From the NCBI GenBank assembly GCA_945869195.1, contig CAMBNV010000006.1, forward strand, positions 121,283-185,282: DNA of 64,000 bases. The letters run 5' to 3'. The notes below the pieces were generated by a model. The model made no database searches and had not been told where the DNA came from. It saw nothing but the letters and a program-made list of their open reading frames with translations. A program made the translations under genes and the position numbers. Source of the DNA: Gemmatimonas phototrophica. Lineage in GTDB: Bacteria > Gemmatimonadota > Gemmatimonadetes > Gemmatimonadales > Gemmatimonadaceae. Of this stretch, positions 25,002 to 34,731 are shown one piece after another. How positions within the stretch are numbered: position 1 is the stretch's first letter; the number at the start of each line of letters is the position of its first letter.

Positions 25002-26830
25002 TAGGTCGGTGCGGGCTTCGACGCACCGCGGCGCGCCACGAGCGTCTCGGTGACGAGCAGGAGGAGCGCGAGCAGCAGGAAGGTGCGCGCGAGGGCCCGT
25101 GATCCGGGCGCGGCAAAAGTCGCACGGCCGGCAGCTCCAGGATCAGCGCTCGCCAGCGTCGCCCGGATCTGGCGCGCGAGCGAGTCCACGGGCAGTCGGG
25201 TCAGATCGCTCTCGCTCGGCTCCGGGTTGACCACGAGCGCGCCGACGCGCGCCGTCCCGCGACGCCAGAAGTGCACGCCGGCGGTCCACGGCACGTCAAT
25301 GAGGGCGCCAGCGGTCACCGAATGGATGCTGCCCTCGGGCGCCTCGAGCGCTTCGGCTAGCGCGGGCACACGGACAGTGCCGCCGGGCGCCGACTCGACG
25401 ACACCGGCGGTGCCTTGCACGAGCCGTTGCGCAATCAGGTCGTCCAGCCACGGAAGGAAGGCTGCGCGCACGGGGAGGTCGGTCGCGGTCGCTTCGGCTG
25501 CCGACGCGACCAGGACATACCCTTCGCCAGCGACCGCCCACGGTGTCCCGCCGACCCGTGCGAGGGTGTCGGTGCGCACCGACGTCTCGCCCGACGAGGG
25601 CGACGGCGTGAGAAGATACCAACTCCGGGCGGTCGCGCCATCCACGCTCTTCCCGGTCAGGGGCGCTGGCCCCTCTCGTCTCGCGCCAAACCGCCACGGA
25701 ATTCCGGCACGCTCGAGTGCACGATTGGCATCGGCAACTTTGAGTGGGTCACTCGGCGCGAACAGGAGCGCCGGCATGCGCGCGCGTTCGGCGCTCGCGA
25801 GCAGCACGCCACCACCACCCCGGCGCGCACGCCCCGCGAGCACGAGCGCGTCGACCGCGCCGCGGAGGAACGGCCCCGACGCCCCGTCGGCCATGATCGT
25901 CGGGGGCTCGCCAACGTGCGCGGCGAAGTGGCGCGCGTCATCCCCACGGAGTTCGTCGGGGGCGAGTTCAACCGTGCCCGCGACCCATCCGCGCGCCGCC
26001 GGCTGCACACGCGCGAGCATCGTGGCGCCCGGCTGCGCGGTGCCGCGCGCGAGCGTGCGGCCGTCCAACACCACACGCCACGACGTCGAGTCGGGCCCCG
26101 AGACCGTGGCGCGCACGCTGCCGCGCGGATCCCAGTGCCTCGGTTCGGTCGCGACCGCGACGATCGCACGGTTCACACCGAGCCCCTCTCCCGGTGCGAT
26201 GAGCGTAACGGGCGCATCGTCTGCCGCGAGGCCGGCGACGCCCGCCCACGTGGTCGCCTGCGCATCGGTCAGCACGACGATGTGGCGCGTGGGCATCGCG
26301 CTTTCCTTCACGAGCGTCGCCGCACGGCGCAGCACCGCGCTTGCATCGCCCGCCCCGTCGAGCGCACGCAGACCCGAGAGCGCGGCGGTGATCGCCTCGG
26401 CATCGCCGCCGATGACGCCCCCGTCCATCGTAAGCAACCAGAGCCGGTCACCAGACGCCGCCGCGTCGACGATCCCCTGCGCGGCCGCGATCAACCGGCC
26501 GATGGTCGGCCCCGCGGCGCCCGCGGCGGCGGTCGATAGCGAGTTGTCGAGGAGAATGGCGACCGCTGTTGGTGCATGGCCAACGCCCGGCAGCCAACCC
26601 AACGGCCGCGCGGCCGCGAGGGCGATCGCCAGAATAATCGCGATCCGCAGCAGCATCAAAAGAAGATTCTTGAGACGGACCTCGCGCGCGTGCTCGCGCT
26701 CCATGCGCATGAGATAGCGAACGGCGGGAAAATCGATCTTGTCGCCGGTCCGCCGGCGCAGCAGATGCAGTAGAAGCGGCACCCCCGCCGCCCCCGCGAG
26801 CAGAAGCGCCCAGGGTGCGAGAAAACTCAC
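25001..26830 (-). CDS. BatA-like membrane protein with von Willebrand A domain
   Basis: 609 residues from the GTG at 26830. It begins with the Bat N-terminal membrane module FLAPWALLLAGAAGVPLLLH, a second helix near residue 60, then a VWA domain whose MIDAS reads LLDNSLS, a long periplasmic-type region, and a C-terminal helix before VARRGASKPAPT. Such proteins act beside a DUF58 protein and often a MoxR ATPase in metal-dependent assembly systems; here the DUF58 gene is directly upstream (GTGA overlap) but no MoxR gene is in the operon. The longer ORF reading into DUF58 is a frame artefact. Confidence 0.88.
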   Translation of the reverse strand: MSFLAPWALLLAGAAGVPLLLHLLRRRTGDKIDFPAVRYLMRMEREHAREVRLKNLLLMLLRIAIILAIALAAARPLGWLPGVGHAPTAVAILLDNSLSTAAAGAAGPTIGRLIAAAQGIVDAAASGDRLWLLTMDGGVIGGDAEAITAALSGLRALDGAGDASAVLRRAATLVKESAMPTRHIVVLTDAQATTWAGVAGLAADDAPVTLIAPGEGLGVNRAIVAVATEPRHWDPRGSVRATVSGPDSTSWRVVLDGRTLARGTAQPGATMLARVQPAARGWVAGTVELAPDELRGDDARHFAAHVGEPPTIMADGASGPFLRGAVDALVLAGRARRGGGGVLLASAERARMPALLFAPSDPLKVADANRALERAGIPWRFGARREGPAPLTGKSVDGATARSWYLLTPSPSSGETSVRTDTLARVGGTPWAVAGEGYVLVASAAEATATDLPVRAAFLPWLDDLIAQRLVQGTAGVVESAPGGTVRVPALAEALEAPEGSIHSVTAGALIDVPWTAGVHFWRRGTARVGALVVNPEPSESDLTRLPVDSLARQIRATLASADPGAAGRATFAAPGSRALARTFLLLALLLLVTETLVARRGASKPAPT

Positions 26831-27747
26831 GAGAGGCGCTGTCGGGCAGCGAACGCGCGCCGGAGGGGCACGCCGAAGGGCTCGTCGGTCCGGATCGCTT
26901 CGTAGAACGCCCCGGCCGCGGCGAAGCGCGCACGCCACTCCTCGATCGCCTCGTGCACCGTCTCCTGATACAGCTCACGCACATCGGCGGGGGTGACGGC
27001 GAGCGAGTCGCCACGCTCTGGGTCAAGGAAGAGCGATTCACCGGCCGAGAGATCTAGCTGCCGTTCGGCCGGGTCAAAGAGATGCAGGACGGTCACGTCG
27101 TGCCCCTGGGCGCGCAGGGCATGGACGGTGTCGTCGACCTCCTGCGCGTCGAGCAGCAGGTCGGAGATGAGGATCACGATACCGCGTCGACGGATAAGCT
27201 TCCCCGCCTGCGCCAGCGCGCCCGCCGCATCGGACCCAAGTCCCAAGCCGGGCTCGGCGAGCGCGGCGAGGATGCGCTTCCAGTGCACCGAGCGCGACTT
27301 CGGCGGCACCACCGATCGCAACTGGTCGTCGAACCGGATGAGGCCCACCGAATCCCGCTGACGAATGAGCAGGAGCGTGAGTGCGGCGGCGAGGCGTTCC
27401 GCGTAGGCAAGTTTGGTCAGGAGGTTGGGCCGACTCTTCCAGTCCATCGACTTGGAGACATCAACGACGACGGTCGCTCGGACGTTGGTCTCTTCCTCGT
27501 ACTGCTTGATGAGCCACTTGTCGGCGCGCGCGGCGACCTTCCAATCCAAAAAGCGGAGGTCATCGCCTGGCTGGTAGGCGCGGTGCTCCGCGAACTCGAC
27601 CGAGAAGCCCTTCTTCGGGGAACGGTGGAGGCCGGCGAGCAGACCATCCACGACCCAACGCGAGACGACCTCGAGTCGCCCGAGGGCCGCGAGGGTCTGT
27701 GGATCCATCAGGTCGGGACGAACGTACGTCGTGGCCGGTGCGGTCAT
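26827..27747 (-). CDS. DUF58 domain protein
   Basis: 306 residues. The DUF58 core GDDLRFLDWKVAARADKWL is followed by a VWA-like fold with MIDAS VVVDVSKSMDW and later LISDLLLD. It heads a six-gene overlapping operon leading through the BatA-like protein to mfd, two chaperones and pdxA. Family role is poorly known (protein-complex assembly with MoxR ATPases). A TACCTT hexamer lies 10 bases before the ATG and could be its -10. Confidence 0.9.
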   Translation of the reverse strand: MTAPATTYVRPDLMDPQTLAALGRLEVVSRWVVDGLLAGLHRSPKKGFSVEFAEHRAYQPGDDLRFLDWKVAARADKWLIKQYEEETNVRATVVVDVSKSMDWKSRPNLLTKLAYAERLAAALTLLLIRQRDSVGLIRFDDQLRSVVPPKSRSVHWKRILAALAEPGLGLGSDAAGALAQAGKLIRRRGIVILISDLLLDAQEVDDTVHALRAQGHDVTVLHLFDPAERQLDLSAGESLFLDPERGDSLAVTPADVRELYQETVHEAIEEWRARFAAAGAFYEAIRTDEPFGVPLRRAFAARQRLS

Positions 27748-27819
27748 GCGGAATGGAAAGGTAAGCGGCTCGAGCTCCGATTAGTACGCTCATGGCGAGC
27801 CCGACGCTGACTCGCTCCG

Positions 27820-27848
27820 TTGGAATGACGACGGCGATCGACTAGGTT
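27820..27848 (+). promoter_or_regulatory. promoter of lepA
   Basis: -35 TTGGAA (27820-27825), 17 bases, -10 TAGGTT (27843-27848), 31 bases before the lepA GTG. Same geometry as the tRNA promoters. Confidence 0.55.
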
Positions 27849-27879
27849 TCCGGGCTACACCTACCCCAGCAATGCGCCC

Positions 27880-29679
27880 GTGACCCCGCCGTCCCTGATC
27901 CGCAACTTCTGCATCGTCGCCCATATCGACCACGGGAAGTCTACCCTGGCCGACCGGCTGATCGAGGCCACGGGCATGTTGCAGAAGCGCGAGATGAAGG
28001 CCCAGGTCCTCGACACGCTCGACCTTGAGCGCGAGCGCGGCATTACGATCAAGCTGAACGCCGTCCGCATGTCGTACGATGCGAAAGACGGCACGACCTA
28101 CGAGCTGAACCTCATTGACACGCCCGGGCACGTCGACTTCACCTATGAAGTCTCCCGCTCACTCGCCGCCTGCGAAGGCGCGATTCTCGTCGTCGATGCG
28201 TCCCAGGGCATCCAGGCACAGACGCTTTCGAATCTCTTCCTCGCGATGGAGGCGGGGCTCGAGATCATCCCGATCCTCAACAAGATCGACCTCCCTGGCG
28301 CCGAGCCCGAGAAGCGGCGGCAGGAAGTCGTGGATCTCCTCGGCTGCAACCCGGCCGACATCCTGCTCGTGAGCGCGAAGGAAGGCGTCGGGATCCCCGA
28401 ACTCCTCGAGCTCGTCGTCAAGCAGGTCCCGCCCCCACGCGGCGACATCAACAAGCCGATGCGCGCCCTCATCTACGATTCGTACTACGATCGGTATCGC
28501 GGCGCGATCCCGAGCGTGCGCGTCGTCGACGGCGTCCTGAAGAAGGGCACGAAGATCACGTTCGGCGCATCGGACTCCGTGTACGAAGTCGAGGAAGTCG
28601 GCTACAACCAACTGCGCCGCGTCGTCACGCCTCAGCTGACGGCCGGCGAGGTCGGCTTCGTTGTCGCCAACGTGCGCTCGGTCAAGGAGACGCGCGCCGG
28701 CGACACGATTTTCGACGCCGAGAACAAGGCGTCAGAGGCGCTGCCGGGGTATCAGGCGGTACGCTCGTTTGTTTTCGCCGGCGTCTATCCGACGGATACT
28801 CAGCAGTACGAGGACCTGCGCGACGCGCTCGAAAAGCTCCAGCTCAACGACGCCTCCCTCCAGTACCAGCCGGAGTCGTCCACGGCGCTGGGGTTCGGTT
28901 TTCGCTGCGGATTCCTCGGCCTCTTACACATGGAGATTGTCCAGGAGCGACTCGAACGTGAGTTCAACCTCGACCTCGTCACGACGGTGCCCAGCGTGGA
29001 GTATCACGTGCATCTGACGGATGGCACCGAGATTCTTGTCGAGAATCCGGCGCTGATGCCGCCCTCGACGATGATCCACTATGTGGAAGAGCCGTATGTG
29101 AAGGCGCGCATCATGGTTCCGACCGAATACATCGGCGCGATCATGACGCTGGGCACCGACCGCCGTGGCGAGTATAAGGGCATGAGCTACATCGACACCT
29201 CGCGGGTCGAGATCGACTGGGAACTCCCGCTCGCCGAAATCATCCTCGACTTCTTCGACAAGATGAAGTCGCTCACGCGCGGCTACGCGGCGCTGGACTA
29301 CGAGATGCTCGGCTACCGCCGCAGCGAACTCGTGCGACTCGACATGCTGATCAATGGCGACCCGATCGATGCCTTCTCGGTGATCACGCACGCCGACAAG
29401 TCATACGATTGGGGCCGCAAGATCGCCGACAAGCTCAAGGAACTGATCCCGCGCCAGCTGTTCGAGGTCGCAATCCAGGCAGCGATTGGTCAGAAGGTCA
29501 TCGCGCGCACCACTGTGAAGGCGCTGCGGAAAGACGTGCTCGCCAAGTGCTACGGCGGCGACATCAGCCGGAAGCGCAAACTCCTCGACAAACAAAAGGA
29601 AGGCAAGAAGCGGATGAAGCAGGTGGGGGCGGTCGAGATCCCCCAAGAAGCGTTCCTTGCGGTCCTGCAGGTCGATTAA
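27880..29679 (+). CDS. lepA: elongation factor 4
   Basis: LepA/EF4, a ribosome-dependent GTPase involved in translation initiation or back-translocation. 599 residues, the family length, with G1 AHIDHGKST (14-22), [23 protein letters not shown]-like domains II, III and V, and the LepA-specific C-terminus [23 protein letters not shown] start with no Shine-Dalgarno. It is followed by a hairpin terminator and a convergent methyltransferase. Confidence 0.98.
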   Translation: MTPPSLIRNFCIVAHIDHGKSTLADRLIEATGMLQKREMKAQVLDTLDLERERGITIKLNAVRMSYDAKDGTTYELNLIDTPGHVDFTYEVSRSLAACEGAILVVDASQGIQAQTLSNLFLAMEAGLEIIPILNKIDLPGAEPEKRRQEVVDLLGCNPADILLVSAKEGVGIPELLELVVKQVPPPRGDINKPMRALIYDSYYDRYRGAIPSVRVVDGVLKKGTKITFGASDSVYEVEEVGYNQLRRVVTPQLTAGEVGFVVANVRSVKETRAGDTIFDAENKASEALPGYQAVRSFVFAGVYPTDTQQYEDLRDALEKLQLNDASLQYQPESSTALGFGFRCGFLGLLHMEIVQERLEREFNLDLVTTVPSVEYHVHLTDGTEILVENPALMPPSTMIHYVEEPYVKARIMVPTEYIGAIMTLGTDRRGEYKGMSYIDTSRVEIDWELPLAEIILDFFDKMKSLTRGYAALDYEMLGYRRSELVRLDMLINGDPIDAFSVITHADKSYDWGRKIADKLKELIPRQLFEVAIQAAIGQKVIARTTVKALRKDVLAKCYGGDISRKRKLLDKQKEGKKRMKQVGAVEIPQEAFLAVLQVD

Positions 29680-29715
29680 CTGCGGCGGGGAGAACTGAGA
29701 GCGAAGGAGTCTGAC

Positions 29716-29750
29716 ACGGCGATGCGGGGCCTTGGGCGCCGGATCGCCGT
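29716..29750. terminator. terminator between lepA and the convergent methyltransferase
   Basis: Arms ACGGCGAT and ATCGCCGT pair perfectly, three inner pairs follow, and TTCAATTTT comes after on the plus strand. It lies 37 bases past the lepA stop and could serve both directions. Confidence 0.6.
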
Positions 29751-29785
29751 TTCAATTTTCCTACGGTGGTCCGCCCGTCGTACCG

Positions 29786-30508
29786 CTACGCGACCCTCTT
29801 TCTCCAGACGCCGAGCGAGAGATTGTCCTTGGAGATCGTCGTCGCGCGGTTGTCGAGCAGGTAGTAGAGAGGCGCGAGGATGTTGTCGAGCGACCCAAGG
29901 CGCCGGGTGTTCAGTAGGTGATACAACGGGTGCAGCCCGTCGAGAGTGAACCCGAGAGCGCCGAGCCGCGCCGAGTGCGTCGCGAGGCACCGCCCCTGCA
30001 CATGCGCGGCGATCCGCTGGTCCGCCGGTGCGCCAAACCAGTCCGTGAACAGGAACAGTCCCCCCGGCTTGAGACTGCGCGAAATGTTGGTCAGGGCGAG
30101 GTCGTACAACGCCGGGTCGACGATGTGGTACATCACGTCCCACATGTTGACGATGTCCACCGCGGGCGCCGGCACGAAGCCCGCCGCCGAGATATCCTGC
30201 GTCTCAAACTGGCCGTGATACTGCTCGCGTAGGCGACGGATACTGACGTCGGTGATGTCGATGCCGCGCACCCTGGCGCCGCGCCGCAGATATTGGTCGA
30301 CGAAGAACCCGGTGCCACAGCCAACGTCGAGGACCGATGCATCCTCCACCCTCGCGCCGTCGAGTGCCCGGGTCAGGCAACGCGCTTTCCGTCGGTAGAG
30401 CCAGACGTTGTACCACTCGCTGAAGCTCTTGTGGCCGACGCCGCGGAGGTTGAACGACGCAGAGAGTCGCTGTTCCCAGTAGTCTCGGGGAGCGTAGGGA
30501 TCGGTCAC
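29786..30508 (-). CDS. class I SAM-dependent methyltransferase
   Basis: 240 residues. Motif I LDVGCGTGFFVDQYL (SAM binding), an acidic motif II GIDITDVS, and WDVMYHIVDP and LKPGGLFLFTDW in the later core, as in Methyltransf_11-type enzymes. The substrate is unknown; lying downstream of two glycosyltransferase genes on the same strand (104-base gap), it may act on a glycan or lipid. GTG start. Confidence 0.85.
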   Translation of the reverse strand: MTDPYAPRDYWEQRLSASFNLRGVGHKSFSEWYNVWLYRRKARCLTRALDGARVEDASVLDVGCGTGFFVDQYLRRGARVRGIDITDVSIRRLREQYHGQFETQDISAAGFVPAPAVDIVNMWDVMYHIVDPALYDLALTNISRSLKPGGLFLFTDWFGAPADQRIAAHVQGRCLATHSARLGALGFTLDGLHPLYHLLNTRRLGSLDNILAPLYYLLDNRATTISKDNLSLGVWRKRVA

Positions 30509-30612
30509 GCGGCAGAACCTCGCGATAGGTGTACTGGCGACGGCAGTGGAGTCGGAGCGGAGCGTGCCAATCTGGGAAATGTAGCGCCCGTGGGATCACC
30601 CACGACGGGGCG

Positions 30613-31737
30613 TCAGCGCCTGGTGACGCTGTCGTAGATCTCCTCGAGACGCGCCGTCTGCGTCCGGAGATCGAACCGTGACTCGACATGGCGTCGTGCG
30701 GCAACTCCCATGCGGGCACAGCGCACCGGGTCGCGCAACAGCGCGACGAGATGCGCGGCGAGGCCTGTCTCGTCTCCGGGGGCAAAATAGAGCCCCGTCT
30801 CGCCGTCCACGACGCCCTCCGACGCGCCGCCCGACGTGGAGACAACCACCGGCGTGCCGCAGGACTGGGCTTCGATGAAGACCATCCCGAGCCCCTCGTT
30901 GTTGCCTCGCTGGTCGGCGATGCTCGGACCCGCCACTACGGTCGCCGCGCGCATGAGGTCGCGCACCTCACCGGGCGTGCGCACCCCCAAAAATGTCGCC
31001 TTGATGCCGGCCACGCTCGCCTCGCGCTCAAGCGACGCCCGCAGGTCACCGTCGCCAGCGACGACGAGCTCCGCCTCGGGCACTGCGCGTTGTACCTCGC
31101 GCATCGCACGCACGAGGTGAATGACCCCCTTCTTGGCGACGAGCCGTCCAACAAAGAGGACTCGATGCGGCAGACGCGGCCCGGTGCCGGGGGCGAAGTG
31201 CGTCGTGTCGACGCCGATGTAGTGCACCACGACCTTCTCCGGCGGACACCCGGCAGCGCGAACCATGCCCGCGATATACTCGGACACCGCGATGACGCAG
31301 TTCGCCGAGGCAAAAGCGGTGGCCCGGCGCGCCAGCTCTGCGGCCGTCCCCGCGCGCACCGTGATGTCCATCCCGTGGTAGGTGACCACGAGCGGCACCC
31401 CGAGTGCCCGCGCGACCAGGCGTCCCGGGACGACACTCGAGCCGAAGTGCGCGTGCACCAGCCGGGGATTGTGCGCCGCGAGGGCGCGACCCCACCGGGG
31501 GGGCAGGCGGTCGAACCGCTTGAGCAACAACTTCTCCACTGACGGAAAGGTGCTGTGCTCGTCCAGCAGCACGCAGGGGAGCCCAGCCACGAGCGCCGCA
31601 CCGGCGGCGGCGCGATGGTACCCCGCGAGCACCGGCCTGTAGCGCGTCATGGCTCCCGCCTGCGCGCCAATGAATGTCTCGGACCAAGGTAGAACGCGTT
31701 TGCGAAAGATCAGCGCCGTCGGGTGCGTCACATTCAC
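30613..31737 (-). CDS. glycosyltransferase family 4 (GT-B)
   Basis: 374 residues. N-terminal GT4 domain with HAHFGSSVVPG and TYHGMD, C-terminal Rossmann domain with VLFVGRLVAKKG and the EX7E-like nucleotide-sugar site NNEGLGMVFIEAQSCGTPVV. This resembles colanic-acid-type (WcaL) transferases. The GTG start overlaps the stop of the family 2 transferase (GTGA), so both work in one polysaccharide or lipoglycan pathway; the sugar is unknown. Confidence 0.92.
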   Translation of the reverse strand: MNVTHPTALIFRKRVLPWSETFIGAQAGAMTRYRPVLAGYHRAAAGAALVAGLPCVLLDEHSTFPSVEKLLLKRFDRLPPRWGRALAAHNPRLVHAHFGSSVVPGRLVARALGVPLVVTYHGMDITVRAGTAAELARRATAFASANCVIAVSEYIAGMVRAAGCPPEKVVVHYIGVDTTHFAPGTGPRLPHRVLFVGRLVAKKGVIHLVRAMREVQRAVPEAELVVAGDGDLRASLEREASVAGIKATFLGVRTPGEVRDLMRAATVVAGPSIADQRGNNEGLGMVFIEAQSCGTPVVVSTSGGASEGVVDGETGLYFAPGDETGLAAHLVALLRDPVRCARMGVAARRHVESRFDLRTQTARLEEIYDSVTRR

Positions 31738-32570
31738 GTTGCCGATCCAGTGTGCCCGAGGTGGCGGTCGAGTCCAACCGGGGTGCGGGTGATACGCTTG
31801 GCGGCAACCTCGTCGCGGATTGCGCGATTGCGCGCGATGGCGTCAGGTCGCTTGTAGCCGCGACCATGGTCGAGGTGCACGACCAGGGCGCGGTGACGAA
31901 TCTGCCTGCCCCGCACACCCGCATGCTCGAGCCGCTCACCAATCTCGCGGTCGAGGCCGCCCCACTCGAGGCGTTCATCGAACCCGTTCACCTGGACCAG
32001 ATCGTGACGCCAGGCCGATGCATTGTGGCCATTGAAGGTCGGCCGTGTCGGGGTCAGCAGGTCGAGCAGACGGGCCAGGCCGGGTCCCCAGGAGAGCCGC
32101 CGCGCCTGTGACGAGGGGGGTGTGCCGTGCGCGCGCAGCCACCCGTAGTCGGTCGCCCGGCCGGCGAGAACATCCTCACGAGTAATCGCCTGACTCGTCT
32201 CCATGGGCAGCTTCAAATAACCGCCCGAGAGGAATCGTCCGGGCGCGGCCAGCGAGGCGTGCACTGCAAGAAGATCGGGACGCGGAATGCAGTCCCCATC
32301 GGTGAAGAAAAGGTACTCGCCTTCTGACGCGGCGATCGCCGCGTTGAGGATCGTACACTTTCGAAATCCTTCCTTCGGGTGCCAGATATGGCGAACTGGG
32401 AAGCCGAGCTGGGGCGTGACACGCTCGATGAGGTCGCGTGTCGACGCGTCGGAGCCATCGTCGGCCACGAGAAGTTCGAAGTCGCGAAAGGTCTGCGCCC
32501 GGAACCCCCACAGGACCTTTTCGAGCCACTCCGGATGATTGTAGGTCGCGACAACGACGGAGAGGCGCAT
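31734..32570 (-). CDS. glycosyltransferase family 2 (GT-A)
   Basis: 278 residues from the ATG at 32570 (MRLSVVVATYNHPEW); the 13 residues before it in frame are not family-like. Core motifs are ADDGS for UDP/sugar binding, the metal-binding FFTDGD with CIPRPD, and a C-terminal GWGGLDREIGERL-type segment (NGFDERLEWGGLD) seen in galactosyltransferase/N-terminal GT2 proteins. It heads the two-gene transferase operon and is divergent from the ROK kinase. Confidence 0.92.
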   Translation of the reverse strand: MRLSVVVATYNHPEWLEKVLWGFRAQTFRDFELLVADDGSDASTRDLIERVTPQLGFPVRHIWHPKEGFRKCTILNAAIAASEGEYLFFTDGDCIPRPDLLAVHASLAAPGRFLSGGYLKLPMETSQAITREDVLAGRATDYGWLRAHGTPPSSQARRLSWGPGLARLLDLLTPTRPTFNGHNASAWRHDLVQVNGFDERLEWGGLDREIGERLEHAGVRGRQIRHRALVVHLDHGRGYKRPDAIARNRAIRDEVAAKRITRTPVGLDRHLGHTGSAT

Positions 32571-32665
32571 GCGATTACATTCGGGGGATGCGCGCGAGCC
32601 GAGCGGCATCGGCGAAAGCTAGCGGCCGCCCGCGAGGGACGACAGCCGAACCGCAGGAGGCATTG

Positions 32666-33679
32666 GTGGCGAGCAGAGGAGGCATCGGCGGCACAGCCAG
32701 TCGATACATCGTGGGCGTGGACCTCGGCGGGACGAACATCGTCGTCGGGGTCATGACCGCCGACGGTAGCGAACAGCACGCGATGCAGTCGATCCCCACG
32801 CGAGCCGATCAGGGCGCTGATGCCGTCGTAGAGCGCATCGTCCAGCTCTGCGAGCGCGTGATCGCCGAGACGCAGGCCGCCACCGGCGCGACGCGCGCGC
32901 AGTTCATCGGAATCGGGATCGGCTCGCCGGGGCCGCTGGACCGCGAGCGCGGCATCGTGATCGTCACTCCCAATCTCGGTTGGCGCAATTTTCCGCTGCG
33001 TGACCGCATCGCCGATGGCGTGCACCTTTCCGCCGAGCTCGACAACGACGCCAACTGCGCGACACTCGGCGAGTGGTGGATCGGGGCCGCGCGCGGCGCG
33101 CGCCAGGTCGTGGGCCTCACGATCGGCACCGGAATTGGCGGCGGGTTAATTCTGAACGGCTCGCTCTATCACGGTGCGAGCGATGTCGCAGGCGAACTCG
33201 GCCACATCTCGATCGACGCCACCGGCCGAAAGTGCGGCTGCGGCAACTACGGATGTCTCGAAGCCTACGCGTCGGGGCCAGCCATCGCCCAACGCGCACG
33301 CGAAGCACTGGGCGGCGGCGAGCCCTCGGTCATGTCCAACCTCGTGCTCGGCAATCTCGAGAAGATCAGCGCGGCGACCGTCTTCGATGCGGCGCAGCAG
33401 GGGGACGAACTCGCGGGCCACGTCGTTCGCGAGACCGCCCAATTCCTCGGCATCGGCATCGCGAACTTCCTCAACATCTTCAATCCTGAGGTCGTCGTAA
33501 TCGTCGGCGGGGTAACGCAGGCTGGCGAGGCGCTGTTTGAACCGCTGCGCGCCGAGGTGCGCCGACGCGCCTTTGCTCCGGCGGTCGCCGCCTGCCGGAT
33601 CGTGCCCGGCGAGTTGCAGGGGCGGGCGGGCGTCGTGGGTGCCGTCGCGATTTTCGCGCAGGCTCGCGGGTTGGCGTGA
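32666..33679 (+). CDS. ROK-family sugar kinase (glucokinase-like)
   Basis: Phosphorylates glucose or a related hexose with ATP. 337 residues from GTG 32666, chosen because an AGGAGG Shine-Dalgarno lies 5 bases upstream; reading from ATG 32588 would add 26 residues of no likeness. ATP site VGVDLGGTN, catalytic loop ELDNDANC with base Asp128, and the ROK zinc site His180 in GELGHISI plus Cys190, Cys192 and Cys197 (CGCGNYGC). First gene of a long co-directional run; its stop overlaps the PfkB gene (GTGA). Confidence 0.93.
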   Translation: MASRGGIGGTASRYIVGVDLGGTNIVVGVMTADGSEQHAMQSIPTRADQGADAVVERIVQLCERVIAETQAATGATRAQFIGIGIGSPGPLDRERGIVIVTPNLGWRNFPLRDRIADGVHLSAELDNDANCATLGEWWIGAARGARQVVGLTIGTGIGGGLILNGSLYHGASDVAGELGHISIDATGRKCGCGNYGCLEAYASGPAIAQRAREALGGGEPSVMSNLVLGNLEKISAATVFDAAQQGDELAGHVVRETAQFLGIGIANFLNIFNPEVVVIVGGVTQAGEALFEPLRAEVRRRAFAPAVAACRIVPGELQGRAGVVGAVAIFAQARGLA

Positions 33680-34731
33680 GTCGCGCAACGGGCCCAGCCA
33701 TAGGCCCAGCCATGGGCCACGAGGCGGGTCCAGACGCGGGCCTAGGTACGGGGGCGGGGAGACGCCGGCGGCGGCTCGGCGTGATCGGCAGCTTCGTCTG
33801 GGACGTGATCCATGGCCGCGACGTTCGGGAGCTGCCCGTGCAGGAGTGGGGCGGTATCACGTACGCCCTCAGCGCCGCCGACGCGGCGCTCTCCGGCGAA
33901 TGGGAGCTCGTCCCGCTCGCCAAGGTGGGGAGCGACCGCGTGGTCGAGGCGCGCCGCTTTCTCGGAACGCTACGCCGCCTGGCACCGGACGCCGAGCCAA
34001 TCGAGGTCCCCCAACGCAACAACCTGGTGGAGCTGCGCTACCACTCCGACGAGCGCCGGAGCGAGGTGCTCTCGGGTGGCGTCCCCGCCTGGACCTGGGG
34101 GGGCCTGCAACCGTTGCTCCGAGACCTCGATGCCCTGTATATCAACCTGATCAGCGGCTTCGAGCTCGACCTCGCGACCGCGCAGCTCATCCGCCTCCAC
34201 TTCAAAGGCCCGATCTACTGCGACCTGCACTCGCTAGTGCTCGCGGTGGAGGCCAACGGACTGCGGACGTTCCGTCCGCTCCCTGAAGTGGCCGCCTGGT
34301 GTGCCTGCTTCGACCTGCTGCAGGTGAACGAGGACGAACTGGCGATGATGGCGCCGGACGGGCTCGCGCTGGCGGCGACAGCGCTGGGGGCTGGCGTACG
34401 CAATCTCCTCGTCACCCTCGGCCGTCGTGGCGTTGTCTATTTCGCCGAGCCCGGGTTCACGCAGCTCAGCGACTTGCACCAACCGCCGCGCCCCGGCGCC
34501 GGCCCCCTCCGCACATCGTTGGTGCCAGCGAGCGACGCGCGCGTACCGGGGCCGGGCGATCCGACCGGCTGCGGCGATGTCTGGGGGGCCACCTATTTCG
34601 CGCGGTTGCTCGCAGGTGATATTATGTCGGTGGCGCTGGGACGCGCGCTGGACGCGGCCGCACGGAACGTCGAACATCGGGGCGCGACCGGCCTCAACAA
34701 CCACCTCCGGGGAGAACTCCACACGCCGTGA
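33676..34731 (+). CDS. PfkB-family carbohydrate kinase
   Basis: 351 residues. After a Gly/Pro/Ala-rich basic tail (residues 1-33) the ribokinase fold starts at LGVIGSFVWDVIHG. The middle has LLQVNEDELAMM and LLVTLGRRGVVYF, and the PfkB signature with the catalytic base is DPTGCGD (295-301), where DTxGAGD is usual. Substrate not predictable. It overlaps the genes on both sides by four bases (GTGA), so ROK kinase, this kinase and the GHKL ATPase are translationally linked. Confidence 0.87.
   Translation: MSRATGPAIGPAMGHEAGPDAGLGTGAGRRRRRLGVIGSFVWDVIHGRDVRELPVQEWGGITYALSAADAALSGEWELVPLAKVGSDRVVEARRFLGTLRRLAPDAEPIEVPQRNNLVELRYHSDERRSEVLSGGVPAWTWGGLQPLLRDLDALYINLISGFELDLATAQLIRLHFKGPIYCDLHSLVLAVEANGLRTFRPLPEVAAWCACFDLLQVNEDELAMMAPDGLALAATALGAGVRNLLVTLGRRGVVYFAEPGFTQLSDLHQPPRPGAGPLRTSLVPASDARVPGPGDPTGCGDVWGATYFARLLAGDIMSVALGRALDAAARNVEHRGATGLNNHLRGELHTP

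Noticed and set aside
29786..32570. A polysaccharide biosynthesis cluster
   Set aside because: Only two glycosyltransferases and a methyltransferase, without flippase, polymerase or sugar-nucleotide genes adjacent.
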